In this document: in pieces, positions 10,043-19,027 of the stretch | Position numbering within the stretch: position 1 is the first letter of the stretch | How the letters are laid out: each line of letters begins with the position of its first letter | Assembly: GCF_000213575.1 (NCBI RefSeq) | Contig: NZ_GL892009.1 | Location: forward strand, 62,001 to 126,000 | Reading direction: 5' to 3' | Source of the DNA: Dysgonomonas mossii DSM 22836 | GTDB taxonomy: Bacteria > Bacteroidota > Bacteroidia > Bacteroidales > Dysgonomonadaceae | DNA length: 64,000 nucleotides | Translations under genes and position numbers: made by a program | Notes under the pieces: model-generated | Seen by the model: the letters and a program-made list of their open reading frames with translations, nothing else | What the model was told of the DNA's origin: nothing | Databases searched by the model: none

Positions 10043-11173
10043 TCACAAACGTCTTGAAACATTCTCAATCATCATTCTTTTCCAACTCAAAAAATCACCT
10101 GCTATTATATGCTGACGGGCTTCTTTGACAAGCCATAAATAAAAAGCCAGATTATGTATAGAAGCTATCTGCAATGCTAGAATTTCATTCGTTATAAATA
10201 AGTGACGAAGATATGCTTTTGTGTACAAAGTATCAACAAATGAAGCTCCATTTTCTTCTATTGCAGAAAAATCTTTAGCCCATTTCTGATTCCGCATATT
10301 CATAATCCCATTGCGAGTAAATAATTGTCCGTTACGTCCATTACGTGTAGGCATTATACAGTCAAACATATCTACTCCACGTTCTATAGCTTCGAGAATA
10401 TTAGCCGGAGTACCTACCCCCATCAGATAACGAGGTTTGTCTTTTGGTAAAATTTCATTTACAACCTCTATCATTTCGTACATCTTCTCTGTAGGCTCTC
10501 CAACAGCTAACCCTCCAATAGCATTCCCGTCTGCACCTTTAGACGCTACATTCTCTGCAGCTCGTCTGCGTAAATCAGGATATACACATCCCTGTACAAT
10601 AGGAAATAATGCTTGTTTGTAGCCGTATTCACATTCGGTTTCATTAAAACGTTTTATGCATCTATCAAGCCATCGTTCTGTGAGGTCTAGTGATTTTTTT
10701 GCATAAGTATAATCTGCATCACCTGGTGTACATTCATCGAATGCCATCATTATATCAGCGCCGATAGTACGTTCGATATCCATCACGTATTCAGGGGTAA
10801 ATATATGTTTCGAGCCATCGATATGAGAGCGAAAAATGGCGCCTTCTTCGGTAAGCTTTCTATTATGAGCCAAAGAAAAAACCTGAAATCCCCCACTGTC
10901 AGTCAAAATAGGTTTATTCCAGCTATTAAATCTATGTAACCCTCCTGCTTGTTTTAAAATATCTAACCCCGGACGTAAATACAGGTGATATGTGTTTCCT
11001 AAAATTATTTGTGCCTGTATATCATTCTCGAGTTCAGTCATATGAACGGCTTTTACCGCACCTTGCGTCCCGACAGGCATGAATATAGGAGTCTCTATTT
11101 GTCCATGATCTGTCGTTATCAACCCTGCGCGAGCACTAGACTGATCATCGGTATATTGAAGTTCAAAATCCAT
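10043..11173 (-). CDS. tgt: tRNA-guanine transglycosylase (queuosine pathway)
   Basis: Exchanges G34 of GUN-anticodon tRNAs for preQ1 or queuine. 376 residues with the TIM-barrel TGT motifs: TDSGGFQ with D92, MMAFDEC with D146, IVQG at 192-195, GGLAVGE at 220-226, and FDCIMPTRNGRNG with the expected nucleophile D271. The family zinc site (CxCxxC plus His) is not intact. The region equivalent to the cysteines (about 303-316, SAIEENGASFVDT) contains no cysteine, although the later His (SIHN, H340) is present. I recall similar loss in other Bacteroidales TGTs, unverified. It sits in a tight operon between the DUF21/CBS gene and the LptF/G gene, with 13-bp gaps on both sides. Confidence 0.96.
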   Translation of the reverse strand: MDFELQYTDDQSSARAGLITTDHGQIETPIFMPVGTQGAVKAVHMTELENDIQAQIILGNTYHLYLRPGLDILKQAGGLHRFNSWNKPILTDSGGFQVFSLAHNRKLTEEGAIFRSHIDGSKHIFTPEYVMDIERTIGADIMMAFDECTPGDADYTYAKKSLDLTERWLDRCIKRFNETECEYGYKQALFPIVQGCVYPDLRRRAAENVASKGADGNAIGGLAVGEPTEKMYEMIEVVNEILPKDKPRYLMGVGTPANILEAIERGVDMFDCIMPTRNGRNGQLFTRNGIMNMRNQKWAKDFSAIEENGASFVDTLYTKAYLRHLFITNEILALQIASIHNLAFYLWLVKEARQHIIAGDFLSWKRMMIENVSRRL

Positions 11174-11186
11174 TCTATTTTTTTAT

Positions 11187-12530
11187 TCAAATCTGAGATG
11201 TTTTGGCTTGTTCTGTATCTTCAGATTGTTCATCTTGAGCCAGATCTTTGAGTTGCACTAAAACTATCGAAGCCTTATTTTTCTTTACTACAGTAAACTG
11301 ATAGTCTTCGGCCTCAAGCTTGTCGTGAGTATTAGGAATACGACCAAACTTATCTATTAAGTAGCCGGCCAATGTATCGTATTGCTTATCCTTATCGATA
11401 GGATGTGGTAGTTCATCATTAATATCGGATATAGCTGCCGTAGCAATTACGGAATATGTATTATCTCCGGTTTGTTCTACAAAAGGAATTTCATTGTCAT
11501 ACTCATCTTGAATCTCACCTACCAATTCTTCGAGAATATCCTCCATCGTAATAACCCCTTCTACCCCACCATACTCGTTAAGCACCATTGCTATTTGCTG
11601 ATGCTTTACTTGAAATTCTTTCAGTAATTGACCAATCCTTTTAGTCTCAGGAGTAAATGAAACAGGACGAATAATAGAACGTATATCTACAGTTCCATTT
11701 ATCCGCATCTTTTTCAATATATCTTTTAGATGAACAACACCAATCGTGTTATCTATATTATCTTCATAACATGGAATGCGGGAATATCCTTCTTCTATTA
11801 CAAATTCGAGGGTTTTCTCATCATAATCGTTAGCATCAATAGCCACAACTTGAGTGCGAGGTACCATTATCTGACGTGCTGTCCGTTCTGAAAAATCAAA
11901 CGCATTTTGAATAATATCAAATTCGGCACTATCTACATTTCCGCTTTCCTTAGCCTGATCAACAAGGTAGCGCAGCTCATCACTACTATATACTTCTTGC
12001 TCCGAAACGGTATGTAAACCAACTAGTTTCAGTATAAAATTGGCAATACCATTTAGCATCCATATAAATGGTCGACATAACCAATAAAAAGCATGCAAAG
12101 GATATGCTACAGCCAATGTTGTTTGTTCCGATCGCTGTATTGCTAACGATTTAGGAGCTAATTCACCTAAAACAATGTGGAGTATAGTAATAATAACAAA
12201 TGCCGTAATAAGAGAAATAGTTGAAAGAATATTCGGTGCAAGCTCCAATCCGAATAGTCCTATCAATTCTTTTATTATTTTAGAAACAACAGGCTCACCA
12301 ATCCACCCTAAAGCCAAGCTGGCAATAGTAATACCAAACTGAGTAGCTGCAAGATATGCATCAAGATGTGAAACTATACGCTTTGACAAGATTGCAGTAC
12401 GACTGCCTGCCTGAGCTTTCAGTTCCAGTTGAGAAGATCTTACTTTGACAATTGCAAATTCGGCTGCAACAAAAAAACCATTAAGAAAAACAAATAAAAG
12501 TGTAATTAGTATCGATACGACAATGTCCAT
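11187..12530 (-). CDS. HlyC/CorC (CNNM)-family membrane protein with DUF21 and CBS domains
   Basis: 447 residues. An N-terminal DUF21 membrane domain has four hydrophobic segments (about 1-190, starting VVSILITLLFVFLNGFFVAAEFA). A CBS pair follows (about 205-335; FSERTARQIMVPRTQV, GVVHLKDILKKM, GVEGVITMEDILEELVGEI), then a C-terminal CorC_HlyC transporter-associated domain (about 345-430, ending with an acidic/polar tail). Proteins of this build include Mg/Co transport-related CNNM/CorC proteins and Bacteroidetes GldE; which applies here is open. It is first gene of the operon with tgt and the LptF/G gene, preceded by a good -7 element at 12556-12563. Confidence 0.85.
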   Translation of the reverse strand: MDIVVSILITLLFVFLNGFFVAAEFAIVKVRSSQLELKAQAGSRTAILSKRIVSHLDAYLAATQFGITIASLALGWIGEPVVSKIIKELIGLFGLELAPNILSTISLITAFVIITILHIVLGELAPKSLAIQRSEQTTLAVAYPLHAFYWLCRPFIWMLNGIANFILKLVGLHTVSEQEVYSSDELRYLVDQAKESGNVDSAEFDIIQNAFDFSERTARQIMVPRTQVVAIDANDYDEKTLEFVIEEGYSRIPCYEDNIDNTIGVVHLKDILKKMRINGTVDIRSIIRPVSFTPETKRIGQLLKEFQVKHQQIAMVLNEYGGVEGVITMEDILEELVGEIQDEYDNEIPFVEQTGDNTYSVIATAAISDINDELPHPIDKDKQYDTLAGYLIDKFGRIPNTHDKLEAEDYQFTVVKKNKASIVLVQLKDLAQDEQSEDTEQAKTSQI

Positions 12531-12555
12531 ATTTTTATATGAATGGTAATAGCTA

Positions 12556-12563
12556 CAAAGATA
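12556..12563 (-). promoter_or_regulatory. Promoter -7 element for the HlyC/CorC-tgt-lptF/G operon
   Basis: TATCTTTG on the minus strand exactly matches the Bacteroidetes -7 consensus TAnnTTTG, 26 bp upstream of the start codon. A TTTTG on the minus strand at 12586-12590 is a possible -33 element, with slightly long spacing. Confidence 0.6.
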
Positions 12564-12637
12564 ATATAAATGTATATTTGTTTAACAAAAACGAATAAAT
12601 CAATATCAATTAGTATTAATAAATTGTTGGAAATATA

Positions 12638-13018
12638 TTATCTATTGATAGGTAAAACTTCAATCCAGTAATCATCGGGGTCATTTATAAAATAGAGTCC
12701 CATGCTATGATTTTCGTAACAAACACATCCCATCTCTTTGTGAAATTCTCTGATTTTATCATAATCACCATCGACTCTTATACATAAGTGGCTTTCATTT
12801 TCTCCCAATTCATAAGCTTGAGGATGGTCTCTCAGCCATGTTAATTCCAAAGAAAAAGGGCTAACACCATCTCCCAAATATACAAGAATAAAAGATCCGT
12901 CTGAAGCCTCTTTACGTCTCATCTCTCTCAGCCCTAATGCTTTTTTATAAAAACTGATGCTTTTATCCAAATCTGTTACATTTATATTGAAATGATCAAA
13001 TCTTCCTTTTATTTCCAT
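12638..13018 (-). CDS. Glyoxalase I-like VOC protein (lactoylglutathione lyase family)
   Basis: 126-residue single VOC fold with the four metal ligands of glyoxalase I in place: H9 (FDHFNI), E58 (SLELTW), H77 (ESHLCI) and E120 (WIEVLP). The length and the YFINDPDDYWIEVLP ending match GloA proteins, which isomerise the methylglyoxal-thiol hemithioacetal. Because Bacteroidales often lack glutathione, the thiol substrate is uncertain. It is a single gene with its own -7 element (13044-13051). Confidence 0.8.
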   Translation of the reverse strand: MEIKGRFDHFNINVTDLDKSISFYKKALGLREMRRKEASDGSFILVYLGDGVSPFSLELTWLRDHPQAYELGENESHLCIRVDGDYDKIREFHKEMGCVCYENHSMGLYFINDPDDYWIEVLPINR

Positions 13019-13043
13019 AATTCTTTTTCTTTTAATAAAAATA

Positions 13044-13051
13044 CAAATATA
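13044..13051 (-). promoter_or_regulatory. Promoter -7 element for the glyoxalase-like gene
   Basis: TATATTTG on the minus strand matches TAnnTTTG, 26 bp upstream of the ATG at 13018. No convincing -33 element is visible. Confidence 0.5.
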
Positions 13052-13208
13052 ATATGAATAAAATAAACGGTTGACTTTATCTCTTGTCTTTTGATAATCT
13101 TTTACATATAGATTATTATAAATATTTGATTTAGATGACTCTAATTTATTTAAGCACTAAAAATTGAAAACTTTTGAAATAAAGTCTTTTTCTTTTTATA
13201 AAAAGTAC

Positions 13209-13216
13209 TATCTTTG
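13209..13216 (+). promoter_or_regulatory. Promoter -7 element for tRNA-Arg
   Basis: TATCTTTG, a perfect TAnnTTTG, lies 25 bp before the mature tRNA 5' end. Upstream sequence is T-rich (CTTTTTCTTTTT) without a clear -33 TTG at ideal spacing. Confidence 0.6.
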
Positions 13217-13240
13217 CACTCGCTTAAAAGCAAAAGGTGA

Positions 13241-13314
13241 GGTCCCGTAGCTCAGCTGGATAGAGCAACAGCCTTCTAAGCTGTGGGTCAAGCGTTCGAA
13301 TCGCTTCGGGATCA
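13241..13314 (+). tRNA. tRNA-Arg (anticodon UCU)
   Basis: 74-nt cloverleaf. Acceptor GGTCCCG/CGGGATC (one G-U) has discriminator A at 13314. The D stem is GCTC/GAGC, the anticodon stem ACAGC/GCTGT with loop CTTCTAA, and the T arm AAGCG-TTCGAAT-CGCTT. The anticodon TCT at 13275-13277 reads AGA/AGG. No CCA is encoded. It is followed by its own terminator. Confidence 0.96.
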
Positions 13315-13329
13315 CTTGATTTATTCAGA

Positions 13330-13366
13330 ACAGCTATATATTTTGTTGATATATAGCTGTTTTTTT
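13330..13366 (+). terminator. Terminator of tRNA-Arg
   Basis: ACAGCTATATA (13330-13340) pairs perfectly with TATATAGCTGT (13350-13360), 11 bp, loop of 9, then a run of T through 13366. Confidence 0.9.
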
Positions 13367-13384
13367 AGGCGGGAATATTAACTA

Positions 13385-13421
13385 CAAAAAAAGAATATGC
13401 TCAAAAATAAACATACTCTTT
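13385..13421 (-). terminator. Terminator of the TonB/ABC/PepSY operon
   Basis: On the minus strand AAAGAGTATG (13421-13412) pairs with CATATTCTTT (13399-13390) with one mismatch, followed by a T run (complement of the A run 13386-13392). It lies just past the stop of the PepSY-TM gene. Confidence 0.6.
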
Positions 13422-13431
13422 TACCTAGAAA

Positions 13432-13995
13432 TCAAGAAAGCACGATATAAAGGACTGGAATTATAAGTCCCAGTAGTAGGTACCATTTACCCCGTCCACT
13501 AATACCATTTTTCCCTTTTACCATAATAAGACCTGAGAAAGCAAAGAAAATGAGAGATAGGGCAAAGAAATCTGCCATAACACTCCAGCCCTTTACTTTA
13601 TTGTAGTGAAGCTTATTTATCCAATAAATGAACTGTCGTTTGCTATGCTTTTCGTAATCCAGTATTCCACTGTCCGAATTATAAACGCCAACTCCAGCGT
13701 CTAGCATCAATCTAAGATGCTGATCATCTATTGATAGAATTTTCCGCAAAGGCGGAACATCATTCCTATCGTTCCACCAATATGTCAATTCTTGTGAACT
13801 GAGTCCTTTTTCAGCTTGTAGTGTTATCTCTTCGGTATGGAAAGCCGGATCTTTTCCGTTCATATGGTTCAGAAGAATTCCTGATATCGCATAAACGAGA
13901 CTTACACCAACCATCAGAAATCCTAAGTCCCTATGAATAATCCTTGCCCAACGGCGCAATGTTCTACTGCTCGACGATACTGAATTCTTCTCCAT
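13432..13995 (-). CDS. PepSY-associated transmembrane protein
   Basis: 187 residues. The N-terminal membrane segment after RTLRRWARIIHRDLGFL (about 25-44) ends in LLNHMNG. A periplasmic PepSY-like stretch (about 50-125) follows, then HYNKVKGW before two further membrane helices (about 138-158 and 169-186). The conserved HRDLG and NKLHYNKVKGW histidines are those of PepSY_TM proteins. Some relatives are periplasmic siderophore-iron reductases (FpvG type), so heme binding and ferric reduction is an attractive but unproven role. Its start overlaps the upstream OB-lipoprotein gene by 32 bp, and it ends the eight-gene operon. Confidence 0.75.
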   Translation of the reverse strand: MEKNSVSSSSRTLRRWARIIHRDLGFLMVGVSLVYAISGILLNHMNGKDPAFHTEEITLQAEKGLSSQELTYWWNDRNDVPPLRKILSIDDQHLRLMLDAGVGVYNSDSGILDYEKHSKRQFIYWINKLHYNKVKGWSVMADFFALSLIFFAFSGLIMVKGKNGISGRGKWYLLLGLIIPVLYIVLS

Positions 13996-14512
13996 CTAAA
14001 TAGTAAATGGCGTAATAATCTTTATTGTTTTTCTTCATCCAATCACGCATCTCGCTAATATTAGCAAGTTCGGCCTGGCACGTTTCGGCAGAACCGTCTT
14101 CTCTCACTTTCTTTTCGTTTACATCCTTTTCGTACTGATCTATATATTCTTTAGTCAAGCGACGTTCTTTTAATACTCCGGTGATTGCTAATTCAGATCC
14201 TACCAATTCGCGATTGAAACCACCTATATTTCCTTTAGCTTCTACCCGCATAGATACATTTTCGTTGTCACCCACAATAAAACAACGTTTACCCGAATGC
14301 TTACATGTGTGCGTTACACTACCTTTAACTATTACTTTTTTATTTACTAATTGGTCTGCCTCAGCCAATAAGCTATCTAATGGATACATGGCAAGACCCG
14401 ATACTTGAGCTACAGATGCCGAATCTGCATTATTTCCTTTATTTTCTGTGTTCTTGCTTGTGCAAGAGACTAAACAAATAGCCATATAGGCTAATAACAT
14501 AATTTTTTTCAT
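13964..14512 (-). CDS. OB-fold lipoprotein with CxH-x4-C motif
   Basis: 182 residues. Lipobox CLVS-C17, then a low-complexity linker (SKNTENKGNNADSAS). The central domain (about 55-115: KKVIVKGSVTHTCKHSGK, FIVGDNENVSMRVEAKG, ELVGSELAITGVLKE) reads as an OB-fold-like beta barrel. The THTCKHSGKRC segment could coordinate metal or heme; this is inference. A charged helical C-terminal part (about 120-170) follows. It is the seventh gene of the minus-strand TonB operon and overlaps the next gene by 32 bp, implying translational coupling. Confidence 0.65.
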   Translation of the reverse strand: MKKIMLLAYMAICLVSCTSKNTENKGNNADSASVAQVSGLAMYPLDSLLAEADQLVNKKVIVKGSVTHTCKHSGKRCFIVGDNENVSMRVEAKGNIGGFNRELVGSELAITGVLKERRLTKEYIDQYEKDVNEKKVREDGSAETCQAELANISEMRDWMKKNNKDYYAIYYLDGEEFSIVEQ

Positions 14513-14521
14513 ATACTTTAT

Positions 14522-15751
14522 TTATTTTTTTGGATTAGGCAAGATTAACAAGGCTACTAAGCCAGCTATACCGGTTAAAAAGATATATATTCCATTAAAA
14601 ATCTTCCTTTTAGGTGAACCCGTTATAAAAATAACTGTCAAGAATGCTATAATTAGATTTACTGCAAAGCCATAAATCCCTATATAGTGAAAATAGGGTT
14701 GTATATAGCTAGTCTCTGATTCTTCGAGAGTTAAATATACAGGAAATGTCCATTTAGAAACAGCATCCCATCTACCCGGTGTACGATCAATAGTATGCTC
14801 TCCAATTCTTTTTAGGGTTTCGGCATCTAATGCATAAATCCTTTTAGCAAAAGGAGTCACGACGGAAACAGTCCAATCGAACATATTGCCCATCAAGATT
14901 ACTTCGTCTTTTTGCATATCTATCGGATCTATATCGAATTTCACCGTTTTATAATTAGCTCCATCATTTTCGATAATAAATAGTTCGCCTTTTTTGCTGA
15001 AAAGAAATCCATAGAATCTTTTATCGGCAACTTCCAGCATCGAGAAATATGAAGCCTGTATCTTTTCCCCGATTTTTGTATTCTTTATATAAGGACGGTT
15101 GTTAACCATCTTCATATGGAATAATTGATTGTTAGCATCCAACACAAAATATCCTTCATCGTAAGGCTTACGTGGATTTGGATTTCCTATAAGCCATTGG
15201 GCGGGATACTGAAACTCTTCTTTGTCGAGAGCCTCTTGAAAAAGCCTACTTTTTTCAACTTCCAATGTATTGGTTTGCGCATCAATAAACTCAATGTTAT
15301 TTTTAAGACGAAACACATCGTTCGGAATTTCTAACCCTACACGCTTAGGCATAGTTTCTAATAAAATATAAAGCCCATTGACCGGAGTATTTATATCTGA
15401 TGGCTTATATTTATAAACAAGCGATTTAGACCGAAGTAATTGTGGGGTTATTTTTTGCCCATTGATACTATCCGGCAATTTCCCATCAGTCATCAACTGA
15501 CGATAATTCAACATTGGCATCAGGGAGTCGAACTGCGCTGTATTATATTTGTTCCCCTTCAAATCTTCCATGGGGAATTTTTTGTTTTTGTAATCTATTA
15601 GGCCAATATCTTTCAGTATTGTACTGTAATAGGCAAAGGGATATTGGTCAGAGTTATATGTTGCTTTATTTACCAAAGCAGGAATTGCCCACATTCCTAT
15701 TAAGGTTATGAACAGCAGTATAATTATATAAATAATATTTTTAAACTTCAT
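14522..15751 (-). CDS. DUF4857-like membrane protein associated with ABC transporter
   Basis: 409 residues. One N-terminal membrane segment (about 7-26, IIYIIILLFITLIGMWAIPAL), a large extracytoplasmic domain (about 27-345), then two or three C-terminal helices (about 350-400, ending LPNPKK). I recognise it as resembling Bacteroidales DUF4857 proteins that accompany ABC-2 type transporters; the family name is from memory. The central domain contains short beta-propeller-like stretches (YFVLDANNQLFHMKMV, ELFIIENDGANYKTV). It lies between the ABC permease and the OB-lipoprotein with gaps of 30 and 9 bp, so it probably works with the permease. Function unknown. Confidence 0.65.
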   Translation of the reverse strand: MKFKNIIYIIILLFITLIGMWAIPALVNKATYNSDQYPFAYYSTILKDIGLIDYKNKKFPMEDLKGNKYNTAQFDSLMPMLNYRQLMTDGKLPDSINGQKITPQLLRSKSLVYKYKPSDINTPVNGLYILLETMPKRVGLEIPNDVFRLKNNIEFIDAQTNTLEVEKSRLFQEALDKEEFQYPAQWLIGNPNPRKPYDEGYFVLDANNQLFHMKMVNNRPYIKNTKIGEKIQASYFSMLEVADKRFYGFLFSKKGELFIIENDGANYKTVKFDIDPIDMQKDEVILMGNMFDWTVSVVTPFAKRIYALDAETLKRIGEHTIDRTPGRWDAVSKWTFPVYLTLEESETSYIQPYFHYIGIYGFAVNLIIAFLTVIFITGSPKRKIFNGIYIFLTGIAGLVALLILPNPKK

Positions 15752-15781
15752 TTCTGTAACTTTCTATCAATTAATATTCCG

Positions 15782-16453
15782 TTATTGTGCTCCATCTTTA
15801 AACCGATACATAGAATAGAAGGGAAAGAAAAAGCAAAGAATAATTAAAACTACAAGATATGGCATAAATGGTACATAGGCTCCTGAAACAGAGCGGATGA
15901 ATAGGAAAGAAAGAAAACCAATAGAGGCCAATGTATATCCTATCCGTTGACGCCATACGGGTTCAAGGCTTATCCATGCAGCAAATAAGTATCCAAAAAT
16001 ACCTGCAAGCAAATAGGGTAGATTACTCCATATCATTGCTTTTATTATTTCTAAAGGATAATAGAAGGAAAAAGAAAACGATAATATAAGATAGCTTAAT
16101 AGAAAGATAAACAATAAAATGCCTATTCCAAAAAAGAGTAAGACAGACATAATTTTTGTTTCTAACATCGGTAAATGCAAAGTCAATTTAAGACGCTTGT
16201 CATGCATTTCAGGGACAAATTGAGAGATACCTAATAAAAGACCTGCCAAAAGGGGAATCCATTGTGCAAATCCGGGGAGAATGGGCATGTCTTTAAGTAT
16301 CACTGTCGACCAAATTTGTACAGCACCTCCAATACGAAATTGTTGTCCGGTATTTATCAGTGTGTAAATAATCAGAGCAACGAAGATAATCCCTATTAAG
16401 GTAACTACACGTCGGGTTTTAATCCATTCTTTAAATAAAAGAGCTTGTATCAT
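15782..16453 (-). CDS. ABC-2-type transporter permease
   Basis: 223 residues, almost entirely membrane: about six hydrophobic segments, starting FKEWIKTRRVVTLIGIIFVALIIYTL, a common beginning of ABC-2/Gliding-type permeases. It is encoded 23 bp after its ATPase partner. It probably forms the membrane pore of a heterologous complex with the DUF4857-like protein. Substrate unknown. Confidence 0.75.
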   Translation of the reverse strand: MIQALLFKEWIKTRRVVTLIGIIFVALIIYTLINTGQQFRIGGAVQIWSTVILKDMPILPGFAQWIPLLAGLLLGISQFVPEMHDKRLKLTLHLPMLETKIMSVLLFFGIGILLFIFLLSYLILSFSFSFYYPLEIIKAMIWSNLPYLLAGIFGYLFAAWISLEPVWRQRIGYTLASIGFLSFLFIRSVSGAYVPFMPYLVVLIILCFFFPFYSMYRFKDGAQ

Positions 16454-16476
16454 ATTTGTTTTTATTCTATTTCTTA

Positions 16477-17352
16477 TTAATATTTACCTGTCAAACCTAT
16501 AAAAGCATCTTCTAACGTCAATGCTTCTTCTTTTACCTCAGCAACAGCAAAAGGAGCTAATTTTTGATTCACAGCTTCTATTCCGTCAAAGGAATAAGTT
16601 TCCCAGAAGGATCCGATCTTTTCTGTATTCCATAATCCATCTACAACACCTACCTCTTCCCTCTTGGTTGTAAAGCGATAGCGTTTAAATTGATTCATGA
16701 TGTAACTTGTAGGTTGGTGAAGTAATATTTTACCATAATCAAGAATAATACAATCATCGATAAGCATTTCCATATCTTGTATTATATGGGATGTAAGGAA
16801 AATCGTTTTATCTTCGGCTGTGGCATATTCTTTCAAATATTCGATGAACAAGCGGCGATAGCCGGGATCTAATCCCATGGAGAAATCGTCGAGAATCAAC
16901 AAATCGGGATTTTGCGCAAATAGTAATCCGAGAGCTACTTGAGAACGTTGCCCGCAAGACATCGTACTTATCTTCTGAGTTTTAGTTACCTGTAGTTTTT
17001 TCAGCAATTCATAATACGCATCTCTGTTCCAATTCGAGAAGAAACTACTATAGAATTTCTCTATTTGTACAACATTAAAATACGTATGCTGTATATGCCC
17101 TTCGAGCAAAAGACCTATACGAGCTTTGGTCTGTGGCGTAAAGTGATCCATCTCTTCACCAAAAATTCGACACACACCTGCTTGTGGACGTAGATATCCG
17201 TTGAGGATATTTATAATTGTGGTCTTTCCCGTTCCATTTTTTCCGAGTAACCCTAATATCTTACCTTCCTTGACTTCAAAACTCAAGTCTTGGTAGATAA
17301 GTTTTGTCCCATAATAGTGTGTTATTTTGTCACACTGAATAATTGTATCCAT
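16477..17352 (-). CDS. ABC transporter ATP-binding protein (non-canonical signature and Walker B)
   Basis: 291 residues. Walker A GKNGTGKT (37-44), H-loop H189 (LTSH), and a C-terminal extension of about 80 residues. The signature is MSCGQ (131-135) instead of LSGGQ, and Walker B reads LLILDD (151-156), with Asp where the catalytic Glu usually lies. The enzyme may be slow or need a partner; both are inferences. It is the fourth gene of the TonB operon, directly before its permease. Confidence 0.85.
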   Translation of the reverse strand: MDTIIQCDKITHYYGTKLIYQDLSFEVKEGKILGLLGKNGTGKTTIINILNGYLRPQAGVCRIFGEEMDHFTPQTKARIGLLLEGHIQHTYFNVVQIEKFYSSFFSNWNRDAYYELLKKLQVTKTQKISTMSCGQRSQVALGLLFAQNPDLLILDDFSMGLDPGYRRLFIEYLKEYATAEDKTIFLTSHIIQDMEMLIDDCIILDYGKILLHQPTSYIMNQFKRYRFTTKREEVGVVDGLWNTEKIGSFWETYSFDGIEAVNQKLAPFAVAEVKEEALTLEDAFIGLTGKY

Positions 17353-17401
17353 AATTGGTTCTTTTATGATAGTTGTTCTTAGTGATTCCTTATTCTATTT
17401 A

Positions 17402-19015
17402 TTAAAAGCCAACTCCTACCGATAGAGCCAGCTCATTAAAAGTTTTACCAATGTATTTGGTAGAAGAGGCATTTGTAAAAGCATAATTAAATTGTGCATA
17501 CCCTTTTATCTTGCCTGGAAAAAGTCTTGAATAACGAAAGCTTACATTTCCTCGGACACGGCCTGTCGTCAGATATTCGAATTCCCGGTAGATATAACGA
17601 TCTAAACTAACAGAGGTAGATCCTTGAGTGGAAGAATCATAAGCCCCATCTTTCTTTTCGTTACCTCCTCCTGAAATATAACCGAATCCAAGAGTTAAAC
17701 TATACTGATTTAATGATTTTAGAATATTACGACTCGCGGACATTCCTACACTCCATTGATTTATATCTTGTTTGCGGTAATTCGGATAAATAGAAACAGT
17801 TTGCTTCATATTATTTGCTTCTCCATTAATCTTCAATATCCATATAGGAGAATAATCTTTTACGCCAAGATATGCCGTATATCCAGCACTAAATTTCCAT
17901 ATTGTCTTATTCAACATTTCTTCTTGGCTCGAATAGTGAATCACCGTAGTTCCATTTGATAGCGTACTTTTTTGATATGAATTTTCATAGTTCTTGAGCA
18001 ATTCTCTACTTATATTAAATGAGAGTATGTGGCGATCGTTACTATTTAGCAATGTCAAATTACCCCGATACTCATTTATTTTAGAAGTATGTTCTGTATA
18101 TACGACGGACGATGTGCCACGCTTCCCATAATATCCGTCTCTCCACCTCAAAGTCAATTCATTAAAAAACAAAATATTAGGAGATAATGTGAAATTTAAT
18201 TGAAGGGATGCTGCTTGAAACTCTTCAAATAGAGGTTTGCGAGTATTAGCCTCAGTATAACTATCATTTTTACTGAATCGTACTTGATGCCCATAAAAAA
18301 CACCAAAGTCTATCAATGAGTTAAACTGTTGATCTGTATTGCCATATGATTGAAAACGTATTTCTTCGATCCTACGTCGATATGTGTAATTAATACCAGC
18401 TTCCCAAAATGGAGATATCCGATAAGCAGCTCCTAATGTAAGAATTAAGTCCATTTCTCTGTTTTCATGACGAAGATCTTTAAATTTGGCATAATTAGAA
18501 GTTTTATAATCTAATTTTGTTCCTACATTAAATCCTCTCGCAAGTTCCGTACTAAATGCCCCTATCAGATGATATATATCCAACGCCTTTTTCCCCTGCG
18601 TACTATCTGCATATTCTACGATGTTGAATGGGGTTACATAAGGATCAATAAAAGTAGCTCCCCCCATATTTTTGCCTTCAAAATGGCTATAATTTACATT
18701 TCCATAAAATATTGTTTTGGAATTTAATCGATATAAAGATTTCACATCTGCTCCAGATTCGAAACTATTATCAGACTGAAAGTAGTTTCTTAATTTACCG
18801 TTTTTCTTATTAAAATAAGCTTCGGCATAAGAGAGATTGTCGATAGTAATAGTATGAAGCCCGGCTGCATTATCAGAATGCAGCCAGGGATTTGATTCTT
18901 GTACATACTCATAACTTTCCCATCCTGTTTTTTCGTATTGGGCAATTAGCTTCTTTGGTATACAAAATCCAACAAGAAGCAAAAGAATCGTTATATTATG
19001 TACTTTTTTAGCCAT
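17402..19015 (-). CDS. DUF6850-like outer-membrane beta-barrel protein
   Basis: 537 residues. The signal peptide (about 1-25) ends LIAQ, followed by YEKTGWESYEYVQESNPWLH. The rest alternates short amphipathic strands with aromatic girdle residues (INYTYRRRIEEIRF, LSFNISRELL, FAGYTAYL-type), ending ELALSVGVGF with a terminal Phe, the outer-membrane barrel signature. I recall this family (DUF6850) travelling with DUF4876 lipoproteins and TonB receptors; the name is from memory. It starts 12 bp after the DUF4876 gene. Specific role unknown. Confidence 0.7.
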   Translation of the reverse strand: MAKKVHNITILLLLVGFCIPKKLIAQYEKTGWESYEYVQESNPWLHSDNAAGLHTITIDNLSYAEAYFNKKNGKLRNYFQSDNSFESGADVKSLYRLNSKTIFYGNVNYSHFEGKNMGGATFIDPYVTPFNIVEYADSTQGKKALDIYHLIGAFSTELARGFNVGTKLDYKTSNYAKFKDLRHENREMDLILTLGAAYRISPFWEAGINYTYRRRIEEIRFQSYGNTDQQFNSLIDFGVFYGHQVRFSKNDSYTEANTRKPLFEEFQAASLQLNFTLSPNILFFNELTLRWRDGYYGKRGTSSVVYTEHTSKINEYRGNLTLLNSNDRHILSFNISRELLKNYENSYQKSTLSNGTTVIHYSSQEEMLNKTIWKFSAGYTAYLGVKDYSPIWILKINGEANNMKQTVSIYPNYRKQDINQWSVGMSASRNILKSLNQYSLTLGFGYISGGGNEKKDGAYDSSTQGSTSVSLDRYIYREFEYLTTGRVRGNVSFRYSRLFPGKIKGYAQFNYAFTNASSTKYIGKTFNELALSVGVGF

Positions 19016-19027
19016 TATTTTTGTGTA

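Noticed and set aside
13241-13314. tRNA-Arg as an integration site of a mobile element
   Set aside because: No repeat of the tRNA 3' end and no integrase nearby; flanking genes look chromosomal.
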